A stretch of DNA of 64,000 nt from assembly GCA_016873435.1 (NCBI GenBank), contig VGXF01000007.1, positions 1-64,000 of the forward strand, written 5' to 3'. How positions within the stretch are numbered: the stretch's first letter is position 1; each line of letters starts with the position of its first letter. The position numbers and the translations under genes are program-made. Source of the stretch: Nitrospira sp. (GTDB lineage Bacteria; Nitrospirota; Nitrospiria; Nitrospirales; Nitrospiraceae). This document shows, one piece after another, positions 52,507-61,797 of this stretch. The notes under the pieces were generated by a model, which searched no databases, was not told the DNA's origin, and worked only from the letters and a program-made list of their open reading frames with translations.

Positions 52507-55500
52507 ATGAACATTCCGGGACTGCCTCCCAAACAGGGTCTCTACGATCCGCAATTTGAGAAGGATGCCTGTGGCATCGGCTTTGTCGCAAGCATCAAGG
52601 GCGACAAGTCGCACAGCATTGTCGAGCAAGGTCTCCAGGTATTGGTGAACCTTTCGCACCGCGGTGCGCAGGGCTGCGATCCCTGCACGGGCGACGGCGC
52701 CGGCATTCTTCTTCAAGTGCCGCACGAGTTTCTCTCCCGCGCCGCGGCTGATGCGGGCGTAAAGCTGCCTGGCACGGGCGAGTATGGCGTTGGCATGGTG
52801 TTTCTGCCGCCGAACGCGGCGGCCCGGAAACAGTGCGAGTCGCTGGTCGAGAAAATCGTGGGGCAGGAGGGCGCGCGGTTCCTCGGCTGGCGCGACGTGC
52901 CGGTCAAGAGCGACGCCATCGGTGAGCAGGCACGGCGTACGGAGCCGGCAATCCGGCAGCTCTTCATCGCGCGCGACGTACTCGACGCCGCCGCGTTCGA
53001 ACGGAAGCTCTACATCATCCGTAAGCGCGCTGAGCGGGCTGTGCGTGAGTCTGCCATCGAGGGCCGCGAGTATTGGTACATCCCCAGCCTCTCAGCCAAC
53101 ACCATCGTTTACAAGGGCCTGCTGCTGCCGGAGCAGATGGCGGCCTACTATCAGGACCTTGCGGACAGCAGTCTGAAAAGCGCGCTGGCGTTGGTGCACT
53201 CACGTTTCAGCACGAACACGTTTCCGACCTGGCCGCTGGCGCATCCGTACCGCTACATCTGCCACAACGGCGAGATCAATACGCTCAAGGGCAACGTCAA
53301 CTGGATGAAGGCCCGGCAGGGGCGGCTGCAGTCCGACCTGTTTAATAAGGACGCGGAAAAACTCTTCCCGATCGTCTACGAGCAGCAGAGCGATTCGGCC
53401 TGCCTCGACAACGCGCTCGAATTCCTCGTGCTGGGTGGCCGGTCGTTGCCGCACGCGATGATGATGTTGATTCCGGAGCCGTGGGTCGCCAATCCGCAAA
53501 TGGATCTCGACCGCCGTGGCTTCTATCAGTATCACGCGGCGGTGATGGAGCCGTGGGACGGTCCCGCGGCGGTCTGCTTCACTGACGGAAAACTGATCGG
53601 TGCCACGCTGGATCGCAACGGCCTGCGGCCCTGCCGCTATCAGGTGACAACCGACGGGCTCGTGGTCCTTGCGTCCGAGGCGGGCGTGCTGCCGGTCGAT
53701 CCGCGGAACATTCGTCTCAAGGGCCGTCTTCAGCCGGGCCGCATGTTCCTCGTGGACACGGCGCAGGGCCGCATCGTGGACGACGAGGAGATCAAGGCCG
53801 ATATCGTCGGGCGCAAGCCATACCGCTCGTGGGTTGGCCAGTACGGCATCTCGCTCGACGAGCTCCCCGCTCCGCTCAACGTGCCGCAGCCGGACCATCC
53901 AACCACGCGCCAGCGCCAGCAGGCCTTCGGCTACACGGTCGAGGAACTCAAGATGGTCATTACACCGATGGTCGTCACTGGCGAAGAGCCCGTGTCCTCC
54001 ATGGGGACAGATACGCCTTTGGCGGTGCTGTCCGAACGACCGCAGCTGCTGTTCAAGTACTTCAAGCAGCTTTTCGCGCAGGTCACGAACCCACCGATCG
54101 ATCCGATCCGCGAGCAGCTGGTCATGTCGCTGGTCACCAATATCGGCCCCAAGCCGAATCTGATGGACGAGCGGCCGGAATCCTGCCGCCGGATCAAGGT
54201 CCAGCAGCCGATTCTGACCAACGCGGACCTGGCAAAGATCCGCACACTGGCCGATCCACATTTTAAGAGCAAGACGCTCCGCATGCTTTTCCGCGTGGCA
54301 GAGGGGCCGGATGGCCTCGGGTCAGCGGTGGACACGCTCTGCAAGGAGGCCTCGCAGGCGATCAAGGACGGTTACAAGTTCCTCATTCTGAGCGATCGGG
54401 ACGTGGACGAACACTGGGCGCCGATTCCGAGCCTGCTCGGGATTGCGGCGGTGCACCATCATCTGGTGCGCGAATGCACGCGGACAGAAGTCGGATTGAT
54501 TCTCGAAACTGGCGAGCCGCGTGACGCCCATCACTTCGCCTGCCTCATCGGCTACGGCGCGGGCACGATCAATCCCTATCTCGTGTTCGAGTCCCTCGTG
54601 GACATGGAGCGCGACAACTATCTGCCAGAGGGCATCGACGCCGCGACGGCCGAGGGCAAGTTCATTAAGGCCATCGGCAAGGGTCTGCTGAAAGTTTTCT
54701 CCAAGATGGGGATCTCGACGGTGCAATCCTACTGCGGCGCGCAGATCTTCGAGGCGATCGGTTTGAACCGGGACGTGATCGGCCGGTACTTCACCGGGAC
54801 ACCGTCGCGGGTCGAGGGCATCGGCATCCGCGAGATCGGCGAAGAAACGCTGCGCCGACACCGCCTGGCCTACGAGCCGGCAGCGATCCGACAGCTCGAC
54901 TTCGGCGGTGAGATCCACTACCGCATCCAGGGCGAGCACCACAACTGGAATCCGGAGACGATCGCCAAGCTACAGCACGCGACCCGCGCCAACGACGTGA
55001 AGACTTTCGCCGAGTTTTCGCAGGCGGTGGATGACGAGAGCACGCACCGGTCGAATCTTCGCGGACTGCTCGAGTTCAAGTTTGCGCCAACGCCGATTCC
55101 CATTGAGGAGGTCGAGTCGGCCAAGGACATCGTGAAGCGCTTCAACACGGGCGCCATGTCCTTCGGCTCGATCAGCAAGGAGGCGCACGAGACGCTGGCC
55201 ATCGCCATGAACCGCCTTGGCGGCAAGAGTAACACGGGCGAGGGGGGGGAGGACTCGGAGCGCTTCGGAGCGCTGGGCAACGGCGATTCGAAGAATAGCT
55301 ACATTAAGCAGGTGGCGTCCGCGCGGTTCGGCGTGACAACGCACTATCTCGTCAATGCACGTGAGCTGCAGATCAAGATGGCGCAGGGCGCTAAACCCGG
55401 CGAGGGCGGGCAGTTGCCCGGCCACAAGGTAGACGAGAACATCGCGCGGCTGCGCTATTCCACGCCAGGCGTCCAGCTCATTTCGCCGCCGCCGCACCAC

Positions 55501-57027
55501 GATATCTATTCCATCGAGGATCTCGCGCAGTTGATCTTTGATCTCAAAAACGCGAATCCCGACGCGGACGTATCGGTGAAGCTCGTCTCCGAAGTCGGCG
55601 TCGGCACCGTGGCGGCGGGTGTTGCCAAGGCTCATGCGGACAAGGTGCTGATCAGCGGCGACTCGGGCGGGACCGGTGCCTCGCCGCTTTCTTCCATTAA
55701 ATATGCGGGCGTGCCGTGGGAGTTGGGGTTGGCCGAGACGCACCAGACGCTCGTGCTCAACGATCTGCGCGGCCGCATCCGGGTCGAGACGGACGGACAG
55801 ATGAAGACGGGCCGCGATGTGGCGATCGCGACCTTGTTGGGCGCGGAGGAGTACGGCTTCGCGACGGCGCCGCTGATCGTTGAAGGCTGCATCATGATGC
55901 GTAAGTGCCACCTCAACACCTGCCCGGTGGGCATCGCGACGCAGGACCCGGAGCTGCGCAAGAAGTTCGCCGGCAGCCCGGACCATATCGTCAATTACTT
56001 CTTCTTCGTCGCTGAGGAGTTGCGGCAGCTCATGGCGAAGCTGGGCTTCCGGACAATCCATGACATGGTCGGACGCGTGGACAAACTGAAAATCCACAAG
56101 GCGGTGGATCACTGGAAGGCCAAGGGGCTCGACCTCACGCCGCTGCTCACCCGGCCGGACGTCGAAGACGGCATCGCGCGCTACTGCCAGCAGAAGCAGG
56201 ACCACGGCATCGCTGACGTGCTCGACCGTACGTTGATCGACAAGTGCACGCTGGCGATTGAGAAGAAGCAGAAAGTCACGCTCGCGCTGCCGATCAAGAA
56301 CGTCAATCGTACGGTCGGTACGATGCTCTCGAGCGCGATCGCGAAGAAGCACGGATTGGCCGGCCTTCCTGAAGGCACGATCTCGATCGCGTTCACTGGG
56401 TCGGCCGGGCAATCATTCGGGGCCTTCCTCGCGCACGGCGTCACGCTTACCCTGGAAGGGGAGTCCAACGATTATCTTGGCAAGGGGCTCTCCGGAGGGA
56501 CGATCGTCGTCTATCCGCCGAAGCACGTCATTTTCAATCCGGAGGACACGATCCTGATCGGCAATGCGTCGCTCTACGGCGCGACGCAGGGCGAGGCCTA
56601 CTTCTACGGGATGGCCGGCGAGCGGTTTGCCGTGCGGAACAGCGGCGCCTCCGCCGTTGTCGAGGGCACGGGTGACCATGGCTGCGAATACATGACGGGG
56701 GGCGCGGTGGTCGTGCTTGGTAAGACCGGCCGCAACTTCGCGGCGGGCATGTCCGGCGGCGTGGCCTTCGTGCTCAACGAGCACGGCAAGTTTGAGGGCC
56801 AGTGCAACCTCGGCATGGTCGAATTGGAACCGGTATCTGCGAAGGATGACCAGCAACTGCTCCATGGCCTCATCACCAGGCACTTCATGCAAACCGGTAG
56901 CCGCAAGGCGAAGGCAGTGCTTGATGCCTGGGAGGCGATGCTGCCGAAGTTCGTGAAGGTCATGCCGGTGGATTACAAGCGTGTTCTCGAAGAGCGGAAG
57001 CGGAAAGCGGCAGCCCATCCGGCGTAA
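52507..57027 (+). CDS. gltB: Glutamate synthase large subunit
   Basis: A 1506-residue enzyme of the usual bacterial length. The N-terminal glutaminase nucleophile is Cys22 ([11 protein letters not shown]), implying removal of a propeptide. The central and FMN domains follow; the [3Fe-4S] cysteines are in [19 protein letters not shown] at about 1128-1146. The C-terminal alpha helix-type domain has a run of glycine repeats ([11 protein letters not shown]). With GltD it forms NAD(P)H-dependent glutamate synthase, fixing ammonium-derived nitrogen onto 2-oxoglutarate. Confidence 0.97.
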   Translation: MNIPGLPPKQGLYDPQFEKDACGIGFVASIKGDKSHSIVEQGLQVLVNLSHRGAQGCDPCTGDGAGILLQVPHEFLSRAAADAGVKLPGTGEYGVGMVFLPPNAAARKQCESLVEKIVGQEGARFLGWRDVPVKSDAIGEQARRTEPAIRQLFIARDVLDAAAFERKLYIIRKRAERAVRESAIEGREYWYIPSLSANTIVYKGLLLPEQMAAYYQDLADSSLKSALALVHSRFSTNTFPTWPLAHPYRYICHNGEINTLKGNVNWMKARQGRLQSDLFNKDAEKLFPIVYEQQSDSACLDNALEFLVLGGRSLPHAMMMLIPEPWVANPQMDLDRRGFYQYHAAVMEPWDGPAAVCFTDGKLIGATLDRNGLRPCRYQVTTDGLVVLASEAGVLPVDPRNIRLKGRLQPGRMFLVDTAQGRIVDDEEIKADIVGRKPYRSWVGQYGISLDELPAPLNVPQPDHPTTRQRQQAFGYTVEELKMVITPMVVTGEEPVSSMGTDTPLAVLSERPQLLFKYFKQLFAQVTNPPIDPIREQLVMSLVTNIGPKPNLMDERPESCRRIKVQQPILTNADLAKIRTLADPHFKSKTLRMLFRVAEGPDGLGSAVDTLCKEASQAIKDGYKFLILSDRDVDEHWAPIPSLLGIAAVHHHLVRECTRTEVGLILETGEPRDAHHFACLIGYGAGTINPYLVFESLVDMERDNYLPEGIDAATAEGKFIKAIGKGLLKVFSKMGISTVQSYCGAQIFEAIGLNRDVIGRYFTGTPSRVEGIGIREIGEETLRRHRLAYEPAAIRQLDFGGEIHYRIQGEHHNWNPETIAKLQHATRANDVKTFAEFSQAVDDESTHRSNLRGLLEFKFAPTPIPIEEVESAKDIVKRFNTGAMSFGSISKEAHETLAIAMNRLGGKSNTGEGGEDSERFGALGNGDSKNSYIKQVASARFGVTTHYLVNARELQIKMAQGAKPGEGGQLPGHKVDENIARLRYSTPGVQLISPPPHHDIYSIEDLAQLIFDLKNANPDADVSVKLVSEVGVGTVAAGVAKAHADKVLISGDSGGTGASPLSSIKYAGVPWELGLAETHQTLVLNDLRGRIRVETDGQMKTGRDVAIATLLGAEEYGFATAPLIVEGCIMMRKCHLNTCPVGIATQDPELRKKFAGSPDHIVNYFFFVAEELRQLMAKLGFRTIHDMVGRVDKLKIHKAVDHWKAKGLDLTPLLTRPDVEDGIARYCQQKQDHGIADVLDRTLIDKCTLAIEKKQKVTLALPIKNVNRTVGTMLSSAIAKKHGLAGLPEGTISIAFTGSAGQSFGAFLAHGVTLTLEGESNDYLGKGLSGGTIVVYPPKHVIFNPEDTILIGNASLYGATQGEAYFYGMAGERFAVRNSGASAVVEGTGDHGCEYMTGGAVVVLGKTGRNFAAGMSGGVAFVLNEHGKFEGQCNLGMVELEPVSAKDDQQLLHGLITRHFMQTGSRKAKAVLDAWEAMLPKFVKVMPVDYKRVLEERKRKAAAHPA

Positions 57028-57053
57028 TGCGTCATTGGTGGGGCGCAAGACGG

Positions 57054-57074
57054 ATACGAGATACGAGGAACGAA
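57054..57074. repeat. Three tandem heptamers between gltB and gltD
   Basis: ATACGAG, ATACGAG and GAACGAA are contiguous and end 4 bases before the gltD start. They may provide the purine-rich ribosome binding region of gltD. Confidence 0.55.
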
Positions 57075-57078
57075 GCGA

Positions 57079-58515
57079 ATGGGTGATCCAAAGGGTTTCA
57101 TGAAATATGCCCGTGAGGGCCCGCAGCGGAAGCCGGTCGAGTTGCGCGTACTTGACTGGAAGGAGATGTACGAGCCGATCTCTGAAGACAAACTCAAGAT
57201 CCAGGGCGCGCGCTGCATGGATTGCGGCGTGCCTTTCTGCCAGGGGAACACTGGCTGTCCGGTCGTCAATCTGATTCCTGAGTGGAATGACCTTGTCTAT
57301 CGCGGGCGCTGGAAGGACGCGCTCAAGGCGTTGCATACCACGAACAATTTCCCTGAGTTTACCGGCCGGCTCTGTCCCGCACCCTGCGAAGGCGCCTGCG
57401 TACTCGGCATCAACAGCGATCCGGTGTCCATCCGCATCATTGAATGGAACATGATTGACCGCGGCTTTAACGAGGGCTGGGTGGAACCGATTCTGCCGGT
57501 GGCGAACACTGGTAAAACGGTGGCGGTCGTGGGGTCAGGTCCGGCCGGTTTGGCTGCGGCGCAGCAGCTTGCGCGGGCAGGCCATGCGGTCACGGTTTTC
57601 GAAAAGGCCGACCGGATCGGCGGCCTGCTCCGCTACGGCATCCCAGATTTCAAGATGGAAAAACACGTGATCGACCGCCGGCTGGAGCAGATGACCGCTG
57701 AAGGCGTCGTCTTCAAAACTGGCGCGACCATTGGGAAAGATATCAGTGGCGAGGAGCTCCGGAAGAAATTCGACGCCGTGTGTCTCGCCATGGGCGCCGA
57801 GCAGCCGCGCGACCTGCCGGTGCCGGGGCGGGAGCTCAAGGGCGTCCATTTCGCGATGGACTATCTCGTGCAACAGAACAGGCGCAACGCTGGCCGCACG
57901 GTCACCACCGAGGCGATCATGGCCACGGGCAAGAACGTTGTCATCATCGGCGGCGGCGACACGGGCTCGGACTGTCTCGGTACGGTACACCGACAGGGCT
58001 GTGCGGAAGCGCATCAGTTTGAATTGTTGCCGGAGCCGCCGCTACAGCGTGCCGCTTCCACGCCCTGGCCGCTGTGGCCCATGCAGTTGCGCAGCTCGCA
58101 CGCGCATGAAGAGGGCTGCGACCGCCAGTGGAGCGTTTCGACAACGAAATTCTCCGGTCCCAACGGGCAGGTGACGACCCTCCACGCGCATCGCGTGAAG
58201 TTCGAAGCTGGAAAGTTTGTGCCGATCCCTGGCACCGAGTTTGAGTTGCGCGCCGATCTTGTGCTCCTGGCCATGGGTTTCACGGGGCCGGTGAAGAACG
58301 GCCTGCTCGATAACCTCGGCGTCAAATATGACGCGCGCGGCAATGTCATGGCCGACGACAACTTCATGACCAACCTCGACGGCGTCTTCGCTGGCGGCGA
58401 CACGCGGCGTGGGCAATCCCTTATCGTCTGGGCCATCGCGGAGGGCCGCAAGATGGCTGCTGGAGTGGACAAGTATCTTCGCGCTGGTAAATCCGCCAAG
58501 ACCATTGCCGCCTAG
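57079..58515 (+). CDS. gltD: Glutamate synthase small subunit
   Basis: A 478-residue iron-sulfur flavoprotein passing electrons from NAD(P)H to GltB. Cys clusters: GARCMDCGVPFCQ and GRLCPAPCEGACVLG. FAD loop VGSGPAGLAAAQQLARAGH; NAD(P)H loop IIGGGDTGSDCLGT. It starts 51 bases after gltB. Its C-terminal tail (RKMAAGVDKYLRAGKSAK) recurs as a degraded copy just downstream. Confidence 0.96.
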   Translation: MGDPKGFMKYAREGPQRKPVELRVLDWKEMYEPISEDKLKIQGARCMDCGVPFCQGNTGCPVVNLIPEWNDLVYRGRWKDALKALHTTNNFPEFTGRLCPAPCEGACVLGINSDPVSIRIIEWNMIDRGFNEGWVEPILPVANTGKTVAVVGSGPAGLAAAQQLARAGHAVTVFEKADRIGGLLRYGIPDFKMEKHVIDRRLEQMTAEGVVFKTGATIGKDISGEELRKKFDAVCLAMGAEQPRDLPVPGRELKGVHFAMDYLVQQNRRNAGRTVTTEAIMATGKNVVIIGGGDTGSDCLGTVHRQGCAEAHQFELLPEPPLQRAASTPWPLWPMQLRSSHAHEEGCDRQWSVSTTKFSGPNGQVTTLHAHRVKFEAGKFVPIPGTEFELRADLVLLAMGFTGPVKNGLLDNLGVKYDARGNVMADDNFMTNLDGVFAGGDTRRGQSLIVWAIAEGRKMAAGVDKYLRAGKSAKTIAA

Positions 58516-58568
58516 ACTCGAGACTCTTCCCTTCCCTGTAGTCCAACGTAATCCTCTGGAGTGACCGC

Positions 58569-58628
58569 AAGAGTCGCAAGAAGGCCGCCGGAAGGGACCA
58601 ATACCTCCGCACGGGTAAATCCGCCCTA
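58569..58628 (+). pseudogene. Degenerate copy of the gltD 3' end
   Basis: These 60 bases align without gaps to the gltD tail at 58441-58500; by hand I count 43 identical bases and 13 of 20 identical residues (RKKAAGRDQYLRTGKSAL versus RKMAAGVDKYLRAGKSAK). Many differences fall at third codon positions. It is probably the remnant of a second gltD-like tail left by an old duplication or recombination. Confidence 0.6.
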
Positions 58629-58648
58629 GCCGACGGAGGCCGCGCGGC

Positions 58649-59545
58649 TCAGCGGGGGGAGGACAAAGGTGCGGACGCAGCGCAGCGGAAGCCGACGGTT
58701 GCGGCGCGCTGATCTGGCGGCGCGCCGCTGCGCGTGGCCGCGCGTAGCATCATCGGCTTGCTTTTCCAGGAGCCGCCACGTACGCCCCGGTAGCGGCCGT
58801 CGCGCGGGCCGGCCGGATTTCGATTCGGCGTGATGGCATAGTAGTCGAACAGGAACCAGTCCTGCACCCACTCGGCCACGTTACCGGCCATGTGGCGTGC
58901 CCCGTAGGGGCTGGCGCCCGTCTCGCCGCTGCCGACGGGCTGCACGAGCGGAATTTCATGCACATGATACTGGCCAAACACCGCCAGCCTGTCTGCCGGT
59001 GCCTGCGTGCCCCAGGGAAACAGGTTCGCGGACTCGCCGCGTGCGGCCTTTTCCCATTCGGCTTCGGTCGGCAGCCGTTTACCGATGGATCGGCAGAAGT
59101 TGTCTGCGTCGGCCCAGGTGACGTAGAGGGCGGGCCAGCGGGCCAGGCTCTCGTCCGTTGCTGCATGCACCGTGATCATGTGCCAGATGAGTTTCCGCAA
59201 TTCGTCTGGTGTCGGCCGCTGTTGTTTGCTGAGATGCGCGAGATATTCGCCGAGGCTGACTTCGTCGCGATCGATGGCATAGGCGTCGAGCCAAACTTTA
59301 TGCTGCGGTAATTCCGTGTCGTCGTATTGGGTGTGCAATCCATAGGGATCGTCGTCCACGCGAGTCGACCCCATCAGAAACCAGCCGGCGGCAATGGGAA
59401 GGGCGGGCGAAGGCATCCCAAGATTTGCAATGCCGGCCAAGCGGGCGGACAGGTCTTTCGCTGCCGGCGGAGACGATTCGGCCGCTGCGGGCAGTGCGCA
59501 GACCACAACAAGCGCACCGGTGAGCAGCATCCATGCAGCACGCAT
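58649..59545 (-). CDS. SUMF1/FGE-domain secreted protein
   Basis: A 298-residue protein with a signal peptide (AAWMLLTGALVVVCALPAAA) and a formylglycine-generating-enzyme-like domain: FLMGSTRVDDDPYG, HKVWLDAYAIDRDEVSL, KRLPTEAEWEKAARG, GNVAEWVQDWFLFDYY, RGVRGGSWKS, VGFRCA. The FGE cysteine pair is not seen, so enzyme activity is doubtful. It is similar in layout to the protein at 19106-19972. It is divergent from the secreted unknown at 59601, 55 bases apart. Confidence 0.85.
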   Translation of the reverse strand: MRAAWMLLTGALVVVCALPAAAESSPPAAKDLSARLAGIANLGMPSPALPIAAGWFLMGSTRVDDDPYGLHTQYDDTELPQHKVWLDAYAIDRDEVSLGEYLAHLSKQQRPTPDELRKLIWHMITVHAATDESLARWPALYVTWADADNFCRSIGKRLPTEAEWEKAARGESANLFPWGTQAPADRLAVFGQYHVHEIPLVQPVGSGETGASPYGARHMAGNVAEWVQDWFLFDYYAITPNRNPAGPRDGRYRGVRGGSWKSKPMMLRAATRSGAPPDQRAATVGFRCAASAPLSSPR

Positions 59546-59600
59546 GGGCGGATTGTAGCAGGATGTTGGAAAAGGCCGCCAGCCGCGTTATTCTGCGGCT

Positions 59601-60257
59601 ATGCAATGCGTCTCACGCACCGTGCTCGTGCTGTCCATATTGTTGTCGATGGTGACGTCGGGTGTTGCGGCGACGGAACCGTCCGCCCCAAAGCCCGGCC
59701 CGGTGCCCGAGGAAGACTACCCCCTCTACGACCTTGTCGTGCGGACCAAGTACCTCCGGTCTGACACGGCGCTCGTGCTTGTGGAGCGGATGACGATGAC
59801 GCGGCGTGAAAAAGACGAGCGCGAATATCTGCGCCGGGAATTTTTCGACGAGCAGGGCATCTTCGATGGCCGGCTGCCGGCCGAGCTTCTAGCTAGTTTC
59901 TTTGCCGGACTGAAAACGCAGGCCCGCTTGGAGAGCCGGTTCACGTTCGGCACGCAGGTGAAATTTTTCCATGACGGCGTGCCGGAGGAGGCGGAAGTCT
60001 CGCTGGCGCCGATTCTGGTGTCGTTCAAGCGTCCGGCCCAGCGTGCGCCGCATGCGATCGGCGTGCTGCGCTTTTCCCGCATCGGCTACACCGCGAAGGA
60101 GGACCAGGCGCTGCTCCTCGTGGAAGAAGACCGGCCGGACGGCAGCGGCGGCGGTCTGCTTATCTGGCTGCGGCGGCAGGGGCTAGTCTGGAGGATCGCT
60201 GAGACCGAGGTGCTCTGGACAGCGCGGACGACTGAACCCGGATTGCAAGGCCCCTAG
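59601..60257 (+). CDS. Secreted protein of unknown function
   Basis: A 218-residue protein with a signal peptide (VLSILLSMVTSGVAA). The mature part is beta-rich (LYDLVVRTKYLRSDTALVLVER; ESRFTFGTQVKFFHDG; SFKRP) and ends in an antiparallel strand pair (LVWRIAETEVLW). No catalytic motif or known family is recognised. It lies 36 bases before the 20-codon ORF and HExxH gene on the same strand, so they may form an operon. Confidence 0.6.
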   Translation: MQCVSRTVLVLSILLSMVTSGVAATEPSAPKPGPVPEEDYPLYDLVVRTKYLRSDTALVLVERMTMTRREKDEREYLRREFFDEQGIFDGRLPAELLASFFAGLKTQARLESRFTFGTQVKFFHDGVPEEAEVSLAPILVSFKRPAQRAPHAIGVLRFSRIGYTAKEDQALLLVEEDRPDGSGGGLLIWLRRQGLVWRIAETEVLWTARTTEPGLQGP

Positions 60258-60292
60258 CATTGATCGGGGTCCCGCGCTAGCATGGAGGCGCA

Positions 60293-60355
60293 ATGATCAT
60301 TTTCAAGATGCCCAGTCTCGTTGGGCGCAGGGCTGAAAGAGCAGGGTGGCGCTGA
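60293..60355 (+). CDS. Possible 20-codon ORF overlapping the HExxH gene
   Basis: ATG at 60293 has GGAGG four bases upstream and runs to TGA at 60353-60355, encoding MIIFKMPSLVGRRAERAGWR. Its last ten bases overlap the GTG start of the HExxH gene in another frame. It could be a leader peptide that couples translation, a very small modified peptide, or chance. Confidence 0.35.
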   Translation: MIIFKMPSLVGRRAERAGWR

Positions 60356-61797
60356 AACGCTGTAGCCTCTTCGACGATACTGCGCTCGCGGCACTTCAGG
60401 GTGAGTTCCGCTCGTCCATGCGCCGGCTGCTGTCCGATCTGTGCAGGGAACTCTCCGGGCGGTATCGCCGCCAGTCGCGCGCCCTACGCCTGACACCGGG
60501 TCATTTTCGTGAAGTTAGCCGTGCGCTCAGGCCTGAAGACTTCTCGAACTGGAAAGTCGTCGGCTGGGTCGAAGAGCTGAACGACCTCATCTATTTTCTA
60601 GACGTCCAGTGGCAATTGAGTAAAGAGCGGTTTCCCGCAGATTTTGCCGTATCCTTCCTCGTTGCCTGCGATAAGCAGTTCTACGAGCACACCTACCTCG
60701 ACGAACTATTTCCAAACAGAAAGCCAGAGCCTGCGAAATTATCTGCACGCCTTGGCGCACTCTGTGCGCGGCTGGCGCGCAGCGTGAAGCGGGAGGCCCT
60801 GTTTCTCATCCCAGGTCTGTTGCCAAACCAGGCGGAGAGGGTTCGGGTGACGGAGCCTAATTTCGAGCGGGCCGAGCCGGCCGGTTTCGTAGCGGTCGGG
60901 CTGGACGGCGCGGGCGTCGAACTACGGCACGGTCGTGTCGCGCCCCCGCACTGGATCAGGCAGGGGGGACCGGATGGGCCAGGCAGGCTGACCCTTGGCC
61001 CTACCATTATATATAAGCGGGACAAGACGCCTGCCCGTATCAGCCCAACACGGGGCGATATCGCGGCTCGGATTCAGCGAGCCCTGGGCACGATCGAGTT
61101 GGCCTGGCCTAAGGGGGCACAGGGGCTGGCCCATCTCACCAATCGAATCGTACCGTTAAAAGCAAAAGGCGTTGTCAGCTTTAGCTATCGTCACAGGCCA
61201 GGCCTATCTTTTATTAATGTGTTTGATCGAGACGATCTTGATCTGATTGATGATCTGATTCACGAAAACAGCCACCATCATTTGAATCTCTTGTTGCGCG
61301 AAGCTGTGCTCTATCGCATGGACTGGAATCAGGAGATTTTTTATTCCCCTTGGCGCCGCAGCTTCCGCCCGCTGCGCGGTATCCTCCATGCGACGTTCAC
61401 CTTCACGATGGGCGCGATTCTCTTTGAGCGGCTGTCGTCGTTCGAGGCGAGAGGCGAGGGGCGATCGGTTCGCGGAACGATAAGGCTCACGCCCAAGCAG
61501 ATTCTCCGCGCGCGCTTTCGCTGTCTCGAAGAAGTCGCCTCCGTCCGCTACTCGCTCAAGGATCTGGCCTATGCCCGGACGCTCGGCTGGCTCACTTCAG
61601 CCGGATGGGGCGTAGTCTGTTCGCTGAAACGGGAGATTGATAAGGTCGCACGCCGCATTGCACCGTTCGAGCGGGCCGTCCTGCGATCAAAATATGGGCG
61701 AGAACTCTCACGCCATCGGAAGGCGCTCGCAACCGCACGGGCAAGGAACTCGATCAAAGACTATTCGCGCTACGGCTCCACCGTGACATCGACATAG
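60346..61797 (+). CDS. HExxH-motif putative peptide-modifying enzyme
   Basis: A 483-residue protein with HENSH (HExxH) at residues 306-310 in DDLIHENSHHHLNLLLREAV, followed by FYSPWRRSFRPLRGILHATF, the arrangement of the HEXXH-motif family (TIGR04267-type). Some members are 2-oxoglutarate-dependent peptide beta-hydroxylases acting on ribosomal peptides. The first 300 residues are helical and family-variable. GTG start; an in-frame TGA at 60334 rules out an earlier one. The substrate is unknown. The last 28 bases overlap the convergent gene's end, and a heptad repeat lies inside (61444-61464). Confidence 0.75.
   Translation: MALKRCSLFDDTALAALQGEFRSSMRRLLSDLCRELSGRYRRQSRALRLTPGHFREVSRALRPEDFSNWKVVGWVEELNDLIYFLDVQWQLSKERFPADFAVSFLVACDKQFYEHTYLDELFPNRKPEPAKLSARLGALCARLARSVKREALFLIPGLLPNQAERVRVTEPNFERAEPAGFVAVGLDGAGVELRHGRVAPPHWIRQGGPDGPGRLTLGPTIIYKRDKTPARISPTRGDIAARIQRALGTIELAWPKGAQGLAHLTNRIVPLKAKGVVSFSYRHRPGLSFINVFDRDDLDLIDDLIHENSHHHLNLLLREAVLYRMDWNQEIFYSPWRRSFRPLRGILHATFTFTMGAILFERLSSFEARGEGRSVRGTIRLTPKQILRARFRCLEEVASVRYSLKDLAYARTLGWLTSAGWGVVCSLKREIDKVARRIAPFERAVLRSKYGRELSRHRKALATARARNSIKDYSRYGSTVTST
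61444..61464. repeat. Three tandem heptamers inside the HExxH gene
   Basis: GAGGCGA, GAGGCGA and GGGGCGA follow without gaps within the reading frame, encoding residues around EARGEGR. It is the same class of sequence as the CopA linker repeat. Confidence 0.6.

Noticed and set aside
53200-54261. A 353-codon antisense frame in gltB
   Set aside because: It is the mirror of a high-GC coding sequence; the plus strand is unmistakable GltB, and the antisense product matches no family and lacks a ribosome binding site.
54970-56412. A 480-codon antisense frame in gltB
   Set aside because: Same reason; long antisense frames are expected in GC-rich genes with strong third-position bias.
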